Notes under the pieces: generated by a model | Told to the model about the DNA's origin: nothing | The model's database searches: none | The model's input: the letters and a program-made list of their open reading frames with translations, nothing else | Shown: piece after piece, positions 8,768 through 17,672 of the stretch | How the letters are laid out: each line of letters starts with the position of its first letter | How positions within the stretch are numbered: the stretch's first letter is position 1 | Translations under genes and position numbers: made by a program | Assembly: GCF_002287375.1 (NCBI RefSeq) | Contig: NZ_NPOA01000008.1 | Coordinates: forward strand, 62,001 to 126,000 | Source: Virgibacillus profundi | Lineage (GTDB): Bacteria > Bacillota > Bacilli > Bacillales > Amphibacillaceae | Reading direction: 5' to 3' | DNA: 64,000 bases

Positions 8768-9140
8768 GATATTAAAACATCTGCTGCAATACGAAATAAT
8801 TATAATAAAATTTCCGCCCTTTGCAAGGAATCACAAGAGCCTGTTTATTTGACCAAGAATGGTGAAGGTGACTTAGTTGTAATGGATATGGAAACTTTTA
8901 CTCGAAGGGAAAGTAGTGCTTCGTCTTCGCGAAAACCTACTAGCAGTTGAAGAGGACAGATTAGCAGGAGAACAAGGTTATACGGTTGAAGTTGTAGATG
9001 AAATGATGAAAAGGCTATTAAGGAGAGCGCTAGATGAAGAAGATGAGGAATTAACAGAAGAGGAACTTGCAGAAATTGAACAAGCAATGGAAGCTTATAA
9101 AAATGGTGAAACATACTCTTTTAACGAAGTTATTAGATGA
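8768..9140 (+). pseudogene. Decayed Phd/YefM-type antitoxin gene
   Basis: The first frame encodes DIKTSAAIRNNYNKISALC and EPVYLTKNGEGDLVVMDME, the DNA-binding N-terminus of a Phd/YefM antitoxin; it stops at 8948-8950. The continuation LRENLLAVEEDRLAGEQGYT lies in the +1 frame from about 8913 to 9140. A single extra A in the GGGAAAG run at 8907-8913 joins the two frames exactly. No in-frame start codon precedes the first half. No RelE/ParE-like toxin follows before the trpS leader. The last 30 residues are acidic (DEEDEELTEEEL). Residual translation of the second half from 8916 is possible but probably meaningless. Confidence 0.8.
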
Positions 9141-9170
9141 GTAATGATGGATGTTAGATTTCCTTTCCAC

Positions 9171-9199
9171 TTGCACTTCATTAAAATGAAATATATAAT
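9171..9199 (+). promoter_or_regulatory. Sigma-A promoter of the trpS leader
   Basis: TTGCAC, 17 bases, TATAAT, positioned just before the T-box leader. The fit to consensus is four of six and six of six with ideal spacing. Confidence 0.75.
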
Positions 9200-9214
9200 G
9201 ATAAAAACTAATAT

Positions 9215-9413
9215 CATTAGCAATGAAAAAGGCGTAGTACTTTTTATCTCCTGGTTTTAGAGAGCTTGTGGCCGGTGAAAACAAGCATCAAGGTAAATTG
9301 GAATTGGACTTTTGAGCTAATTAATTTTTTAAGTGATTCTGCAAATGCAGAATAATTAGGGTGGCACCGCGGTTCATTCGTCCCTGTTTGACGGGATAAA
9401 TGGGCTTTTTTTA
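9215..9413 (+). ncRNA. T-box riboswitch (Trp specifier) controlling trpS
   Basis: The leader shows the stem I signature AGAGAGCTTGTGGCCGGTG near 9259, a likely specifier TGG at 9305-9307 within GAATTGGAC, the conserved T-box AGGGTGGCACCGCG at 9358-9371, and a terminator stem (CATTCGTCCC / GGGATAAATG) followed by T7 at 9376-9413. Uncharged tRNA-Trp should stabilise the antiterminator and allow trpS expression. The TGG codon agrees with the downstream gene. The exact 5' end is estimated. Confidence 0.92.
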
Positions 9414-9453
9414 ATGCCTGAAATTATAAAAAAAATAAATGGAGTGAAGTTAG

Positions 9454-10449
<996 letters not shown>

Positions 10450-10454
10450 AATGA

Positions 10455-10484
10455 AGGGCGTCCCGAATATGGGAACGCCCTTTT
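10455..10484 (+). terminator. Terminator of trpS
   Basis: AGGGCGTCCC / GGGAACGCCC stem followed by TTTT directly behind the trpS stop. Confidence 0.85.
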
Positions 10485-10488
10485 GATT

Positions 10489-10611
10489 TGTGAATAATGA
10501 ATTGTGAACTTCAGCCATTTTGCTGTGAACTTCTGACCATCTCACTATGAACTTCTAACCATTTCATTGTGAACATCAGCATATTCTTTGTGAACTTCGG
10601 CTTTTTTCAGG
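10489..10611. repeat. Direct 21-22 bp repeat array with TGTGAACTTC core
   Basis: Five units start at 10503, 10524, 10546, 10568 and 10589, each opening T-G/A-T-GAAC-T/A-TC and continuing with a variable 11-12 base part (often RRCCATTT). A partial unit (TGTGAATAATGAAT) precedes them. The period of 21-22 bases equals two helical turns. All units point the same way, unlike the TTGAGAGA arrays elsewhere in the window. It lies between the convergent trpS and yjbA genes. Confidence 0.75.
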
Positions 10612-10641
10612 TAAAACAAGCCACACACATGTAATTAAAAG

Positions 10642-11397
10642 CTATTTCGAAGCATTCTGCTCCTGGCCATTTTCAATCTCCCACATTTTTTCAAGGAATG
10701 GCTGGCCTTTAATTAACTTTAGGCATAGCTCTTCATGTGCAGCACTCCAACCCTGCTGGACGCCTTTGTATAACTCGTCCCATACCTTATTTTCATCCAT
10801 GAATCGATTAAATGGATAGGTTTTTGGATCCCATTCTGTCAGCCAATAACGTAATTCTTTTGGATTATTTGTTGTTCGTAATTGATCTAATCCCATCATT
10901 AAAAGCTGCTTCAGTTGTCGTTCTTTTCTAGTTAATCCAAAAATAAGTTCCGGTTTCATGGAAAGAATATGATATTCTTTTTCATAATTTCTATCATCGT
11001 ATTGGAAAGACTGCGGTTTCGTGTTTTGGATCATGTCATAAACAAGCTGCTCCTGCCTTGGTATTAATCTGCTTTTTCGAATTGGTATTTGATAGCCAAT
11101 GGTATCCATTGCCAATATATCATTACCGTTCGTTACAACACATGCATAATCCAATACCGATCTATCCTGGCCTTTTCGCATGTAAGCTCGTTTGTAAATT
11201 GTATCTAGCATCGCTTTAGGTAAATCATGCATATCATTTTCAATATAGTTGTATAGTTCATCAGTTATGTACAGCAATGGAACCTGATCCAGCAGTTCAA
11301 TTGCATCTTCTCTGCGCCATTCATGAAAATAACATACATTATAACCATTTTCTTCCCCTTCAAACCAATTCACCCACACATCATGCAAATATAACAT
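10642..11397 (-). CDS. yjbA: UPF0736 family protein YjbA
   Basis: A 251-residue protein whose start, [20 protein letters not shown], matches B. subtilis YjbA as I remember it; the family (UPF0736) is conserved in Bacillales and has no known function. It is soluble, rich in Trp, Tyr and Glu, without signal peptide or membrane helix. I moved the start from TTG at 11403 to ATG at 11397, which follows GAGGG by seven bases. The position opposite trpS is the same as in B. subtilis. Confidence 0.85.
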   Translation of the reverse strand: MLYLHDVWVNWFEGEENGYNVCYFHEWRREDAIELLDQVPLLYITDELYNYIENDMHDLPKAMLDTIYKRAYMRKGQDRSVLDYACVVTNGNDILAMDTIGYQIPIRKSRLIPRQEQLVYDMIQNTKPQSFQYDDRNYEKEYHILSMKPELIFGLTRKERQLKQLLMMGLDQLRTTNNPKELRYWLTEWDPKTYPFNRFMDENKVWDELYKGVQQGWSAAHEELCLKLIKGQPFLEKMWEIENGQEQNASK

Positions 11398-11476
11398 AAT
11401 CAACCCTCACTTTTATAACTCAACTTAGAATACATTATGACCATCAATTGGAAAAAATATTCTATTTTTGCTGAGA

Positions 11477-11683
11477 TTAAAGTTTGTTTGGGTAATGATA
11501 AATTACAAAAGCCATTAATATAATTCCAGCAGGCAGAAAATAACACTCAATTCTGCCTTTAATAAAAATAAAGTAATCTACCCACCCTATTCCTGCAGGC
11601 AAGAAATTCATGTATGCAATTATAGTTACCCCGCCAGCGACAGCAAGTCCGAATCCAATTAAAAATAAAAATATATATCCCAT
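11477..11683 (-). CDS. Small two-helix membrane protein
   Basis: A 68-residue protein with two hydrophobic segments (residues 2-27 and 47-63) joined by a short loop GIGWVDYFIFIKGRIECY. The start follows GGGTGAT. It is followed by yjbA on the same strand after about 80 bases. I do not recognise a named family, although the composition is typical of small conserved Bacillaceae membrane proteins. Confidence 0.6.
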   Translation of the reverse strand: MGYIFLFLIGFGLAVAGGVTIIAYMNFLPAGIGWVDYFIFIKGRIECYFLPAGIILMAFVIYHYPNKL

Positions 11684-11795
11684 CTATTATCACCCAAGCC
11701 TGTCCCATTGTTTTTATTAATTTATGCTTGGACAAGTGAATAAATGAATATTAATTACCTGAGTTATTTGGAGTGTGGGAAGATTTTGGTGAGAA

Positions 11796-11961
11796 AGTTG
11801 AGAGATACAAGTGTATAGTTGAGAGATAACTAAGTATAGTTGAGAGAAAACCTGCCAAACTTGAGAGATCCCTAAAGAAAGTTGAGAGATAAGTAAGGAT
11901 TTCCTCTTTTCTCTCAACTCCCGGGTGCTGTCTCTCAACTCCCAACCCCTCTCTCAACCCC
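11796..11961. repeat. Phased TTGAGAGA inverted array, locus 1
   Basis: Five forward units (A-G/C-TTGAGAGA) start at 11796, 11817, 11838, 11859 and 11880, exactly 21 bases apart. They are followed by three inverted units (TCTCTCAAC) at 11910, 11931 and about 11950. The 10-12 bases between cores differ from unit to unit. The switch point reads GATAAGTAAGGATTTCC, nearly the same as in locus 2. It lies beyond the fabF terminator. Frames read through it give seven-residue repeats (LSTxxxx), which I regard as spurious. Confidence 0.85.
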
Positions 11962-11983
11962 AAAACCACCCACCCCACAACCG

Positions 11984-12019
11984 AAAAAAGCTGACCAGTA
12001 CACACTACTGGTCAGCTTT
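11984..12019 (-). terminator. Terminator of fabF
   Basis: AAAGCTGACCAGTA / TACTGGTCAGCTTT stem followed by a T-run on the minus strand, 13 bases past the fabF stop. Confidence 0.9.
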
Positions 12020-12031
12020 CACATAAACAAT

Positions 12032-13273
12032 CTATTTTTTATATTTTTTAAATACTAATGCAACATTATGCCCGCCAAATCCTAATGAATTACTTACAAC
12101 AACATCAACATCCTGTTTTCTTGCTTCATTTGGAACATAATCCAGATCACAATCCTCATCAGGTGTCTCATAATTCGTTGTTGCTGGTACAACACTATCC
12201 TCAATTGCTTTAATTGATATTACAGCTTCAACACCACCAGCTGCACCAAGCAGATGGCCTGTCATCGATTTGGTTGAGGATACTGCCAATTTGTATGCAT
12301 GTTCCCCGAAAACCGTCTTAATCGCTGTTGTTTCAAATTTGTCATTAAGTGCAGTACTCGTACCATGTGCATTAATATAATCCACGTCTTCAGGCGTAAC
12401 CCCAGCATCATCCAGTGCATGCTGCATGGCCCTTGCTGCACCTTCACCATTTTCGGCAGGTGCTGTAATATGATAGGCATCCCCTGTTGCACCATAGCCC
12501 GCAATTTCTCCATAAATATGAACTCCGCGCTCTAATGCTGATTCCAGTGTTTCAAGAATTAGTATTCCTGAACCTTCACCCATTACAAAACCATCACGAT
12601 TTTTATCAAATGGACGGCTTGCCTTCTGTGGATCTTCATTCAATGACAATGCCTTGGCTGAAGAAAAGCCAGCAAATGCCATGTTTGAAATAGGTGCCTC
12701 TGTTCCGCCGGCAATAATGTAATCCACATCACCACGCTGAACTGCTTTGAATGCATCACCGATGGAATTTGCACCAGATGCACAAGCAGTTACCGAACAG
12801 GAATTAATTCCTTTTGCGCCTAATTGAATGGACACCTGCCCTGCTGCCATATCCGGGATCATCATTGGAACAAAAAATGGACTGACCCGCTTCGGTCCTT
12901 TTTCCAGAAGCTTTGTATGCTGCTCTTCCCATGTCTTCATTCCGCCAATACCTGAACCAATCCATACACCAACACGGTTTGCATTGCTTTCATCGATTGT
13001 GAGCTTAGCATCCTCAACTGCCATTTTAGCAGCTGCTACAGCGTATTGTGTAAATGGATCCATCTTGCGTGCATCTTTTTTCTCCATGAAATCCGTTGGG
13101 TCGAAATCTTTCACCTCTGCTGCAACCTTTGCCGGAAAATCATCTTTGTTTACCCGTGTTACAAAATCAACACCTGATTTTCCTTCTAAAATATTTCCCC
13201 ACATTGTTTCAACATTATTTCCTAAAGGTGTTACCGCCCCTAAGCCTGTTATGACCACTCTTCTTTCATCCAT
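12032..13273 (-). CDS. fabF: 3-oxoacyl-ACP synthase II
   Basis: A 413-residue condensing enzyme (KAS II) that elongates acyl-ACP with malonyl-ACP in type II fatty acid synthesis. The Cys-His-His triad is Cys164 (VTACASGA), His302 (NAHGTST) and His339 ([12 protein letters not shown], with Lys334). Length and motifs are complete. The ATG follows an AGGAGG-type site. fabH lies 43 bases upstream on the same strand, so both are transcribed from the FapR-like promoter at 14293-14339 and end at the terminator at 11984. Confidence 0.97.
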   Translation of the reverse strand: MDERRVVITGLGAVTPLGNNVETMWGNILEGKSGVDFVTRVNKDDFPAKVAAEVKDFDPTDFMEKKDARKMDPFTQYAVAAAKMAVEDAKLTIDESNANRVGVWIGSGIGGMKTWEEQHTKLLEKGPKRVSPFFVPMMIPDMAAGQVSIQLGAKGINSCSVTACASGANSIGDAFKAVQRGDVDYIIAGGTEAPISNMAFAGFSSAKALSLNEDPQKASRPFDKNRDGFVMGEGSGILILETLESALERGVHIYGEIAGYGATGDAYHITAPAENGEGAARAMQHALDDAGVTPEDVDYINAHGTSTALNDKFETTAIKTVFGEHAYKLAVSSTKSMTGHLLGAAGGVEAVISIKAIEDSVVPATTNYETPDEDCDLDYVPNEARKQDVDVVVSNSLGFGGHNVALVFKKYKK

Positions 13274-13316
13274 AAAGGTATCCTCCTATAGAACTTTTAC
13301 TAAACATATTAATGGC

Positions 13317-14255
13317 TTATCTGCCCCAACGCATGGCTACAGCGCCCCAGGTCAAACCTCCACCAAATCCGACCAAAACGATCAAATCATCATCTTTTAT
13401 CTTACCATCTTTGACGGATTCCGATAAAGCCATCGGGATCGATGCTGCAGAGTTATTTCCATATTTTTTAATGGTTTTTGCCATTTTATCTTCTGAAATT
13501 CCCAACCGCTCACGTGCTGCATCCATAATTCTGATATTCGCCTGATGTGGAACCAAATAATCTACATCCTCTTTACTTAGGCCGATTTTTTCAACTACAT
13601 TGACTGTTGATTCCGGCATTTGTCTGACAGCAAATTTATAAACTTCACGGCCATTCATCACAAGATGGTTATCTTCATTTTGGTAAAGTTCCTTGCCACC
13701 TGCACCATTTGCACCAAGCTCAAAGGATAAAATCCCTCTGCCTTCAGAAACTTCACCCAGAACTGCAGCACCCGCACCATCTCCAAGAAGGACACATGTA
13801 CCCCGGTCTTCCCAGTTTGTAATTTTGGACAGTTTTTCAGAGCCGATTACAAGTACTTTTTTATATGCCTTTGTTTCAATAAATTGCTTCGCTGTGATCA
13901 TTCCATACATGAACCCTGTACATGCTGCACTTATGTCCATAGCCGCGGCATTTGAAGCACCTAATTTATCCTGAAGCATACAGGACACCGATGGAAAAGG
14001 TGTATCAGGTGTAACTGTCGCAACCAGTATTAAATCAATCTCCTCTGCTTTAACATCCGCTTCCTCCAATGCATTCTTCGCAGCATTGTACGCCATATCC
14101 GATGTATTCACATCATCATCGGCTATTCTTCTTTCCTCAATACCCGTTCTAGTTCTGATCCATTCATCATTTGTGTCCACAACTTTTTCCAGATCTTTAT
14201 TTGTAACTATTTTTTTTGGAAGGTAATGACCAGTGCCTAACACACCTACGTTCAT
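13317..14255 (-). CDS. fabH: 3-oxoacyl-ACP synthase III
   Basis: A 312-residue initiating condensing enzyme (KAS III) that joins acyl-CoA primers to malonyl-ACP. The triad is Cys112 ([10 protein letters not shown]), His237 (PHQANIRI) and Asn267 (YGNNSAAS). In Bacillus these enzymes accept branched primers; that is family knowledge. The gene heads the fabH-fabF operon. As in B. subtilis it lies behind med, but no comZ is present in the 100 bases between them. Confidence 0.97.
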   Translation of the reverse strand: MNVGVLGTGHYLPKKIVTNKDLEKVVDTNDEWIRTRTGIEERRIADDDVNTSDMAYNAAKNALEEADVKAEEIDLILVATVTPDTPFPSVSCMLQDKLGASNAAAMDISAACTGFMYGMITAKQFIETKAYKKVLVIGSEKLSKITNWEDRGTCVLLGDGAGAAVLGEVSEGRGILSFELGANGAGGKELYQNEDNHLVMNGREVYKFAVRQMPESTVNVVEKIGLSKEDVDYLVPHQANIRIMDAARERLGISEDKMAKTIKKYGNNSAASIPMALSESVKDGKIKDDDLIVLVGFGGGLTWGAVAMRWGR

Positions 14256-14292
14256 ATTTCCATCTCCTTATATACTAAATATTAATATCAAA

Positions 14293-14339
14293 TCTTATGA
14301 CTTGGTACTAATTTTAATGTATATTTTTCTAACATGCAA
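14293..14339 (-). promoter_or_regulatory. Sigma-A promoter with FapR-like operator for fabH-fabF
   Basis: On the minus strand TTGCAT (14334-14339), 17 bases, TAAAAT (14311-14316). The sequence ATTAGTACCAAGTCATAAG directly overlaps the -10 end; ATTAGTACC is the conserved half of FapR operators in Bacillus lipid genes, the other half is degenerate. Repression relieved by malonyl-CoA is the known FapR mechanism; here it is inferred. Confidence 0.65.
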
Positions 14340-14355
14340 GAAATAATGAAATTTC

Positions 14356-15315
14356 CTATCTTTCGTTTGGTAATAAATCTGTTTCGATATATGTTTCAAC
14401 TGTTTCTTCCATAAATTTCTGAAAGCTTTCAGGAATACTTGGACTAAATTCACCTAATGAAATGACTTCATCTGCAAAATCGAAAGTTAGTATACTACCT
14501 TCAAGTTCTCCTTCATTAAACTTCTCTGCTGTTATCTCATACAGCTTGTCCACATGTTGAACAGTACTTGTTAAAACGGTATTTTCATCTATTTCAGATT
14601 GATTTGCTACATAGCCAATGGCATAAATACCATCTTCACTTGCGCGTTTTATTATTTCTTCACTATAGGAATCTCCTGTGGGATAAATAACGTCAACATT
14701 GTTTTCACGCATTTTTTCATACAAATCAGCTGCAGTTTCTTTATCGTTCCAATTATTTACAAATTCAACTGTCACTTCGGCTGATGGGTTTTGATATTTT
14801 ACACCTTCGAAAAAGCCTTCTATTTCTGGCTGCCATTGAAATGCTGCAATCATTCCTACATGATTGGAATCTGTCATCTCCGCTGCTATCATGCCACTAA
14901 AGAAACCCATTGCATGTGCATTAAAATTTAAACTTGTGACATTATCATCAGAGTATCCCCCATTAAAATAAACGAAATGAACATCCGGATAATTTTCCGC
15001 TATATCAATGAAGTAATTCCCATAAATACTGCTATGTCCAAATATGAGATTTACCCCATCCTCAACAAATTCATTAACAGCACTTTCAATTTCCTGTTCT
15101 GTAACTATATTTTCCTTGTAAAATACATTAACATCATACTGTTCACCAATTTGCTGTAATCCCTCATAGCCTTTTTCATTCCATGCCTGACTTTCTATTG
15201 TGCCATCAACCAGCATACCTACATTTTGAATATGATCCTGACTCTTTAAACCACTACAGCCCGTGATTATAATTAAAGTTAAAATGAATAATAGAATAAT
15301 GAATGTTTTTTTCAA
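14356..15315 (-). CDS. med: Med-like BMP-family lipoprotein
   Basis: A 319-residue lipoprotein: an N-terminal hydrophobic signal ending in lipobox IITGC, then a periplasmic-binding-protein domain of the BMP/Med family (NVGMLVDGTIESQAWNEKG, GHSSIYGNYF, FVYFNGG). In B. subtilis Med sits at this place, between yjaV and fabH, and positively affects comK; binding of nucleosides or similar ligands is the wider family role. I chose TTG at 15315 because CAGGAG precedes it by eight bases and the signal peptide then begins KKTF; a longer frame starts seven codons upstream. Confidence 0.85.
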   Translation of the reverse strand: MKKTFIILLFILTLIIITGCSGLKSQDHIQNVGMLVDGTIESQAWNEKGYEGLQQIGEQYDVNVFYKENIVTEQEIESAVNEFVEDGVNLIFGHSSIYGNYFIDIAENYPDVHFVYFNGGYSDDNVTSLNFNAHAMGFFSGMIAAEMTDSNHVGMIAAFQWQPEIEGFFEGVKYQNPSAEVTVEFVNNWNDKETAADLYEKMRENNVDVIYPTGDSYSEEIIKRASEDGIYAIGYVANQSEIDENTVLTSTVQHVDKLYEITAEKFNEGELEGSILTFDFADEVISLGEFSPSIPESFQKFMEETVETYIETDLLPNER

Positions 15316-15382
15316 TGTAGGCACTCCTGTCTGCAACTAGCTGTCTTTCTTTATTGTATCATTTTGACTATTATACATAAAT

Positions 15383-15985
15383 TTATTCGTACAGTTTTAT
15401 AAATTCTTTATAATGAGTTAATACTGTTTTTAATTTTTCTTCCTTAGGTATATTGTCACGAAGATAGATGGTATTTTCAAGTTTTAAACCTTTGTCGTCT
15501 TTATTTTTCGAAGATTTTACATGTAGATTTGATGGCAGCTCATCTGTTTTTAGCCATTGTATTAAAGCCTTCGTAAAATCCTTGATGTATATTGCCTCAT
15601 CCTGAAAAGTTTTTGAATTAAATGGTATAAATTCATTATTACTATATATACCTTTTTCATTCATTGCCATCCATTCACCATAAAGTAAAAGGTTTTTAAT
15701 ATGGACAGTATTTTCACTTCCATCAGAAATCTCACCGATTTTTATGATACGCTTTGATTCAATTCTTTCCATGTTCAGCGTTTCGTCAATAATAATTACT
15801 ATATCATAATCCTTTCTTTCATTTGCATTTACCATTGTAAACAGGCTATTTCTACCAAAAAACATTGGCAGATTTTCATTACCGGCCTCCCCGCTTACTC
15901 CGTCAACCTCATACCCCTCTTCCAGGAGAGCATTTACAATATGAAAACCAATCCAGTGATTGCAGCTTGCAACTAAAAATGTCAT
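15383..15985 (-). CDS. yjaV: YjaV-like protein with dinucleotide-binding look
   Basis: A 200-residue protein opening MTFLVASCNHWIGFHIVNAL, which resembles the first beta-alpha unit of an NAD(P)-binding epimerase-like fold but lacks the GxxGxxG glycines. The middle is variable. Its position, divergent from yjzD and just upstream of med, is that of yjaV in B. subtilis, on which the name rests. GAGGGGG precedes the ATG. Function unknown. Confidence 0.65.
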   Translation of the reverse strand: MTFLVASCNHWIGFHIVNALLEEGYEVDGVSGEAGNENLPMFFGRNSLFTMVNANERKDYDIVIIIDETLNMERIESKRIIKIGEISDGSENTVHIKNLLLYGEWMAMNEKGIYSNNEFIPFNSKTFQDEAIYIKDFTKALIQWLKTDELPSNLHVKSSKNKDDKGLKLENTIYLRDNIPKEEKLKTVLTHYKEFIKLYE

Positions 15986-16136
15986 ATATAATCCCCCTCG
16001 ATAAATTCTATGTAGATGATAAAAGAAATACTTTTAATTTTTCCTCTGATTTGGTAAACTATATAAGAATGTTTTTAAAACAATAGATTATCTTTAAAAA
16101 TTATAGAAAGCAATTTTCTTAAGATGAGGTGTAGCG

Positions 16137-16319
16137 ATGCGGTACATAGTAACAATTATTTGGGCAGTGCTGATTAGTGCTGTGATTTCTTATGTTCTAG
16201 CAAGCATGGCTGGAAATGAATTCAGCATGATGGGTACATTTGTCGTAACAGGTCTCTTTATAGTTGCCGTTGCCATTTTAGGTGATGGCATATTGAAAGA
16301 GGAAAAGAGTAACAGCTGA
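16137..16319 (+). CDS. yjzD: YjzD-like DUF2929 small membrane protein
   Basis: A 60-residue protein with two hydrophobic helices (MRYIVTIIWAVLISAVISYV and the GTFVVTGLFIVAVAILG segment) and a short charged tail. Length, topology and the position divergent from yjaV match YjzD (DUF2929) of B. subtilis. GAGGTG precedes the ATG. No function is known; it is followed by a terminator shared with the opposing gene. Confidence 0.75.
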   Translation: MRYIVTIIWAVLISAVISYVLASMAGNEFSMMGTFVVTGLFIVAVAILGDGILKEEKSNS

Positions 16320-16335
16320 ATTTGGATATGGTGGA

Positions 16336-16382
16336 AGAACCCTTGCCTTCTGAGAAACCAAACTGGCAAGGGTTCTCCTTTT
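16336..16382. terminator. Bidirectional terminator
   Basis: AGAACCCTTGCC / GGCAAGGGTTCT stem with T-rich flank between yjzD and the converging Gly/Tyr-rich gene. Confidence 0.85.
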
Positions 16383-16386
16383 GAAA

Positions 16387-16716
16387 CTAATACCAGGGTA
16401 ATACAGTTAATGCAGTAAGTGCTGCCAGAGGCAAAATGAGCCTATTGAATCTCCTTGGAGGACGACCATAGCCATAGCCAGGGTAACCATAGCCGTAGCC
16501 CGGGTAGCCATAGCCAAACTGGCGGTCATTCTCGTTTGGAGGATAATCCGGTGATTGATGTTGATTTTGATCTATTGGTACAGCAAAATAAACATATTCT
16601 TCATCCAGTCCGGTTATAATTCCATCCAGCTTTGATCCGTCAACCATTTCAGCAAGCACATAGGAGTGCATATGTTTTTTACATAAATCGTATATATGAT
16701 GATAATCGTTCTTCAT
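16387..16716 (-). CDS. Second Sm-like / Gly-Tyr-rich small protein
   Basis: A 109-residue protein with the same plan as the gene at 6092-6355: an N-terminal 45-residue part (SYVLAEMVDGSKLDGII, then EEYVYFAVP) with the charged-DG-x-x-x-x-G-I pattern of Sm-like folds, a Gln/Pro/Asn linker, a FGYGYPGYGYGYPGYGYG run, and a C-terminal hydrophobic segment (LILPLAALTALTVLPWY). The two share little primary sequence outside these traits. The ATG at 16716 follows GAGGAGGG. Composition suggests a spore coat or surface protein; no direct evidence. Confidence 0.7.
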   Translation of the reverse strand: MKNDYHHIYDLCKKHMHSYVLAEMVDGSKLDGIITGLDEEYVYFAVPIDQNQHQSPDYPPNENDRQFGYGYPGYGYGYPGYGYGRPPRRFNRLILPLAALTALTVLPWY

Positions 16717-16813
16717 TTTCTTAACCCTCCTCACCAAATAGACTATTCATATGCCTATAGATTGGTGACTTATATATGAAATGAAAATGAAGCATTCCCA
16801 GGAGGAACATGTT

Positions 16814-17635
16814 ATGGAAACAATCACAGAACTTTGGATATTACTTAAGTATTTAATATTGGGATTAATTCAGGGATTTACAGAACCAATTCCGATATCT
16901 TCAAGCGGACATTTAATCATTTTCCGTGAACTATTTGATATTGAAATTAAAGGACTTTCTTTTGAAATATTAGTTAACTTTGGTTCACTGATAGCAGTTC
17001 TTCTTATCTACCGTAATGACATCATTCGATTAATTAAAAATAGCTTTCGTTACATTACAAAAAAGGAAGAGGATGCTAAAGGCGATTTTCAATTTATTGT
17101 ATTTCTTGTGATAGCAACGATCCCAACTGGGGTACTTGGTTTATTATTTGAAGACTATATTGGTGAAAAGCTAAGCGGTGTAGCTATAGTGGGTTATACT
17201 CTACTCTTAACCGGAGCCGCTTTATGGATTATACGTAATCTTAGAGGTAGTAAAAATGATGGAGATCTCACCATAAAAGATGCCCTAATTGTAGGATTCG
17301 CTCAAGCTGTTGCTTTAATTCCGGGAATCAGTCGTTCAGGCGCTACCATTGTTGCGGCAATGCTAGTTGGTATGAAACAGGAGACTGCACTAAGATTTTC
17401 ATTCTTATTATATATTCCAGTCAGTCTTGGAATAAGCGTATTATCAGTAACTGATATTATTGGTGATCCAGACTTTGATACATTAATGATTCCATACTTA
17501 ATTGCATTTATGGCATCTATCATTGCCACATTCTATGCATTAAAATGGTTTATCAACGTCATGGCTAAAGGTAACCTGAAATATTTTGCATTCTATTGTT
17601 TCATCGTAGGTATACTTGTTATTTTATTCTTATAG
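16814..17635 (+). CDS. uppP: Undecaprenyl-diphosphatase (UppP/BacA)
   Basis: A 273-residue polytopic membrane enzyme that recycles undecaprenyl pyrophosphate to the monophosphate for cell-wall synthesis. Both active-site motifs are present: [18 protein letters not shown] near the N-terminus and [10 protein letters not shown] near residue 165. The first has Pro-Ile where many homologues read E-F/W-L-P. The ATG at 16814 follows AGGAGG by eight bases, better than the frame beginning 33 bases upstream. Over-expression of the family gives bacitracin resistance. It is monocistronic. Confidence 0.92.
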   Translation: METITELWILLKYLILGLIQGFTEPIPISSSGHLIIFRELFDIEIKGLSFEILVNFGSLIAVLLIYRNDIIRLIKNSFRYITKKEEDAKGDFQFIVFLVIATIPTGVLGLLFEDYIGEKLSGVAIVGYTLLLTGAALWIIRNLRGSKNDGDLTIKDALIVGFAQAVALIPGISRSGATIVAAMLVGMKQETALRFSFLLYIPVSLGISVLSVTDIIGDPDFDTLMIPYLIAFMASIIATFYALKWFINVMAKGNLKYFAFYCFIVGILVILFL

Positions 17636-17640
17636 TTAAA

Positions 17641-17671
17641 AGGTGAGACTCATTGCATAGTCTCACCTTCT
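17641..17671. terminator. Bidirectional terminator
   Basis: AGGTGAGACT / AGTCTCACCT stem between uppP and the converging radical SAM gene, with T-rich tail. Confidence 0.85.
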
Positions 17672-17672
17672 C

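Noticed and set aside
10489-10611. Possible CRISPR or terminator cluster
   Set aside because: Cores of 10 bases with 11-12 base spacers, no dyad within units, no cas genes.
11717-12005. Overlapping minus-strand ORFs with seven-residue repeats (LSTxxxx, ISQLxxx)
   Set aside because: They are read through the 21-bp array in two frames; 21 bases equals seven codons, so any frame without a stop gives heptads. No ribosome site and no conserved family.
12828-13427. 199-codon plus-strand ORF
   Set aside because: Antisense to fabF and the fabF-fabH junction, no ribosome site.
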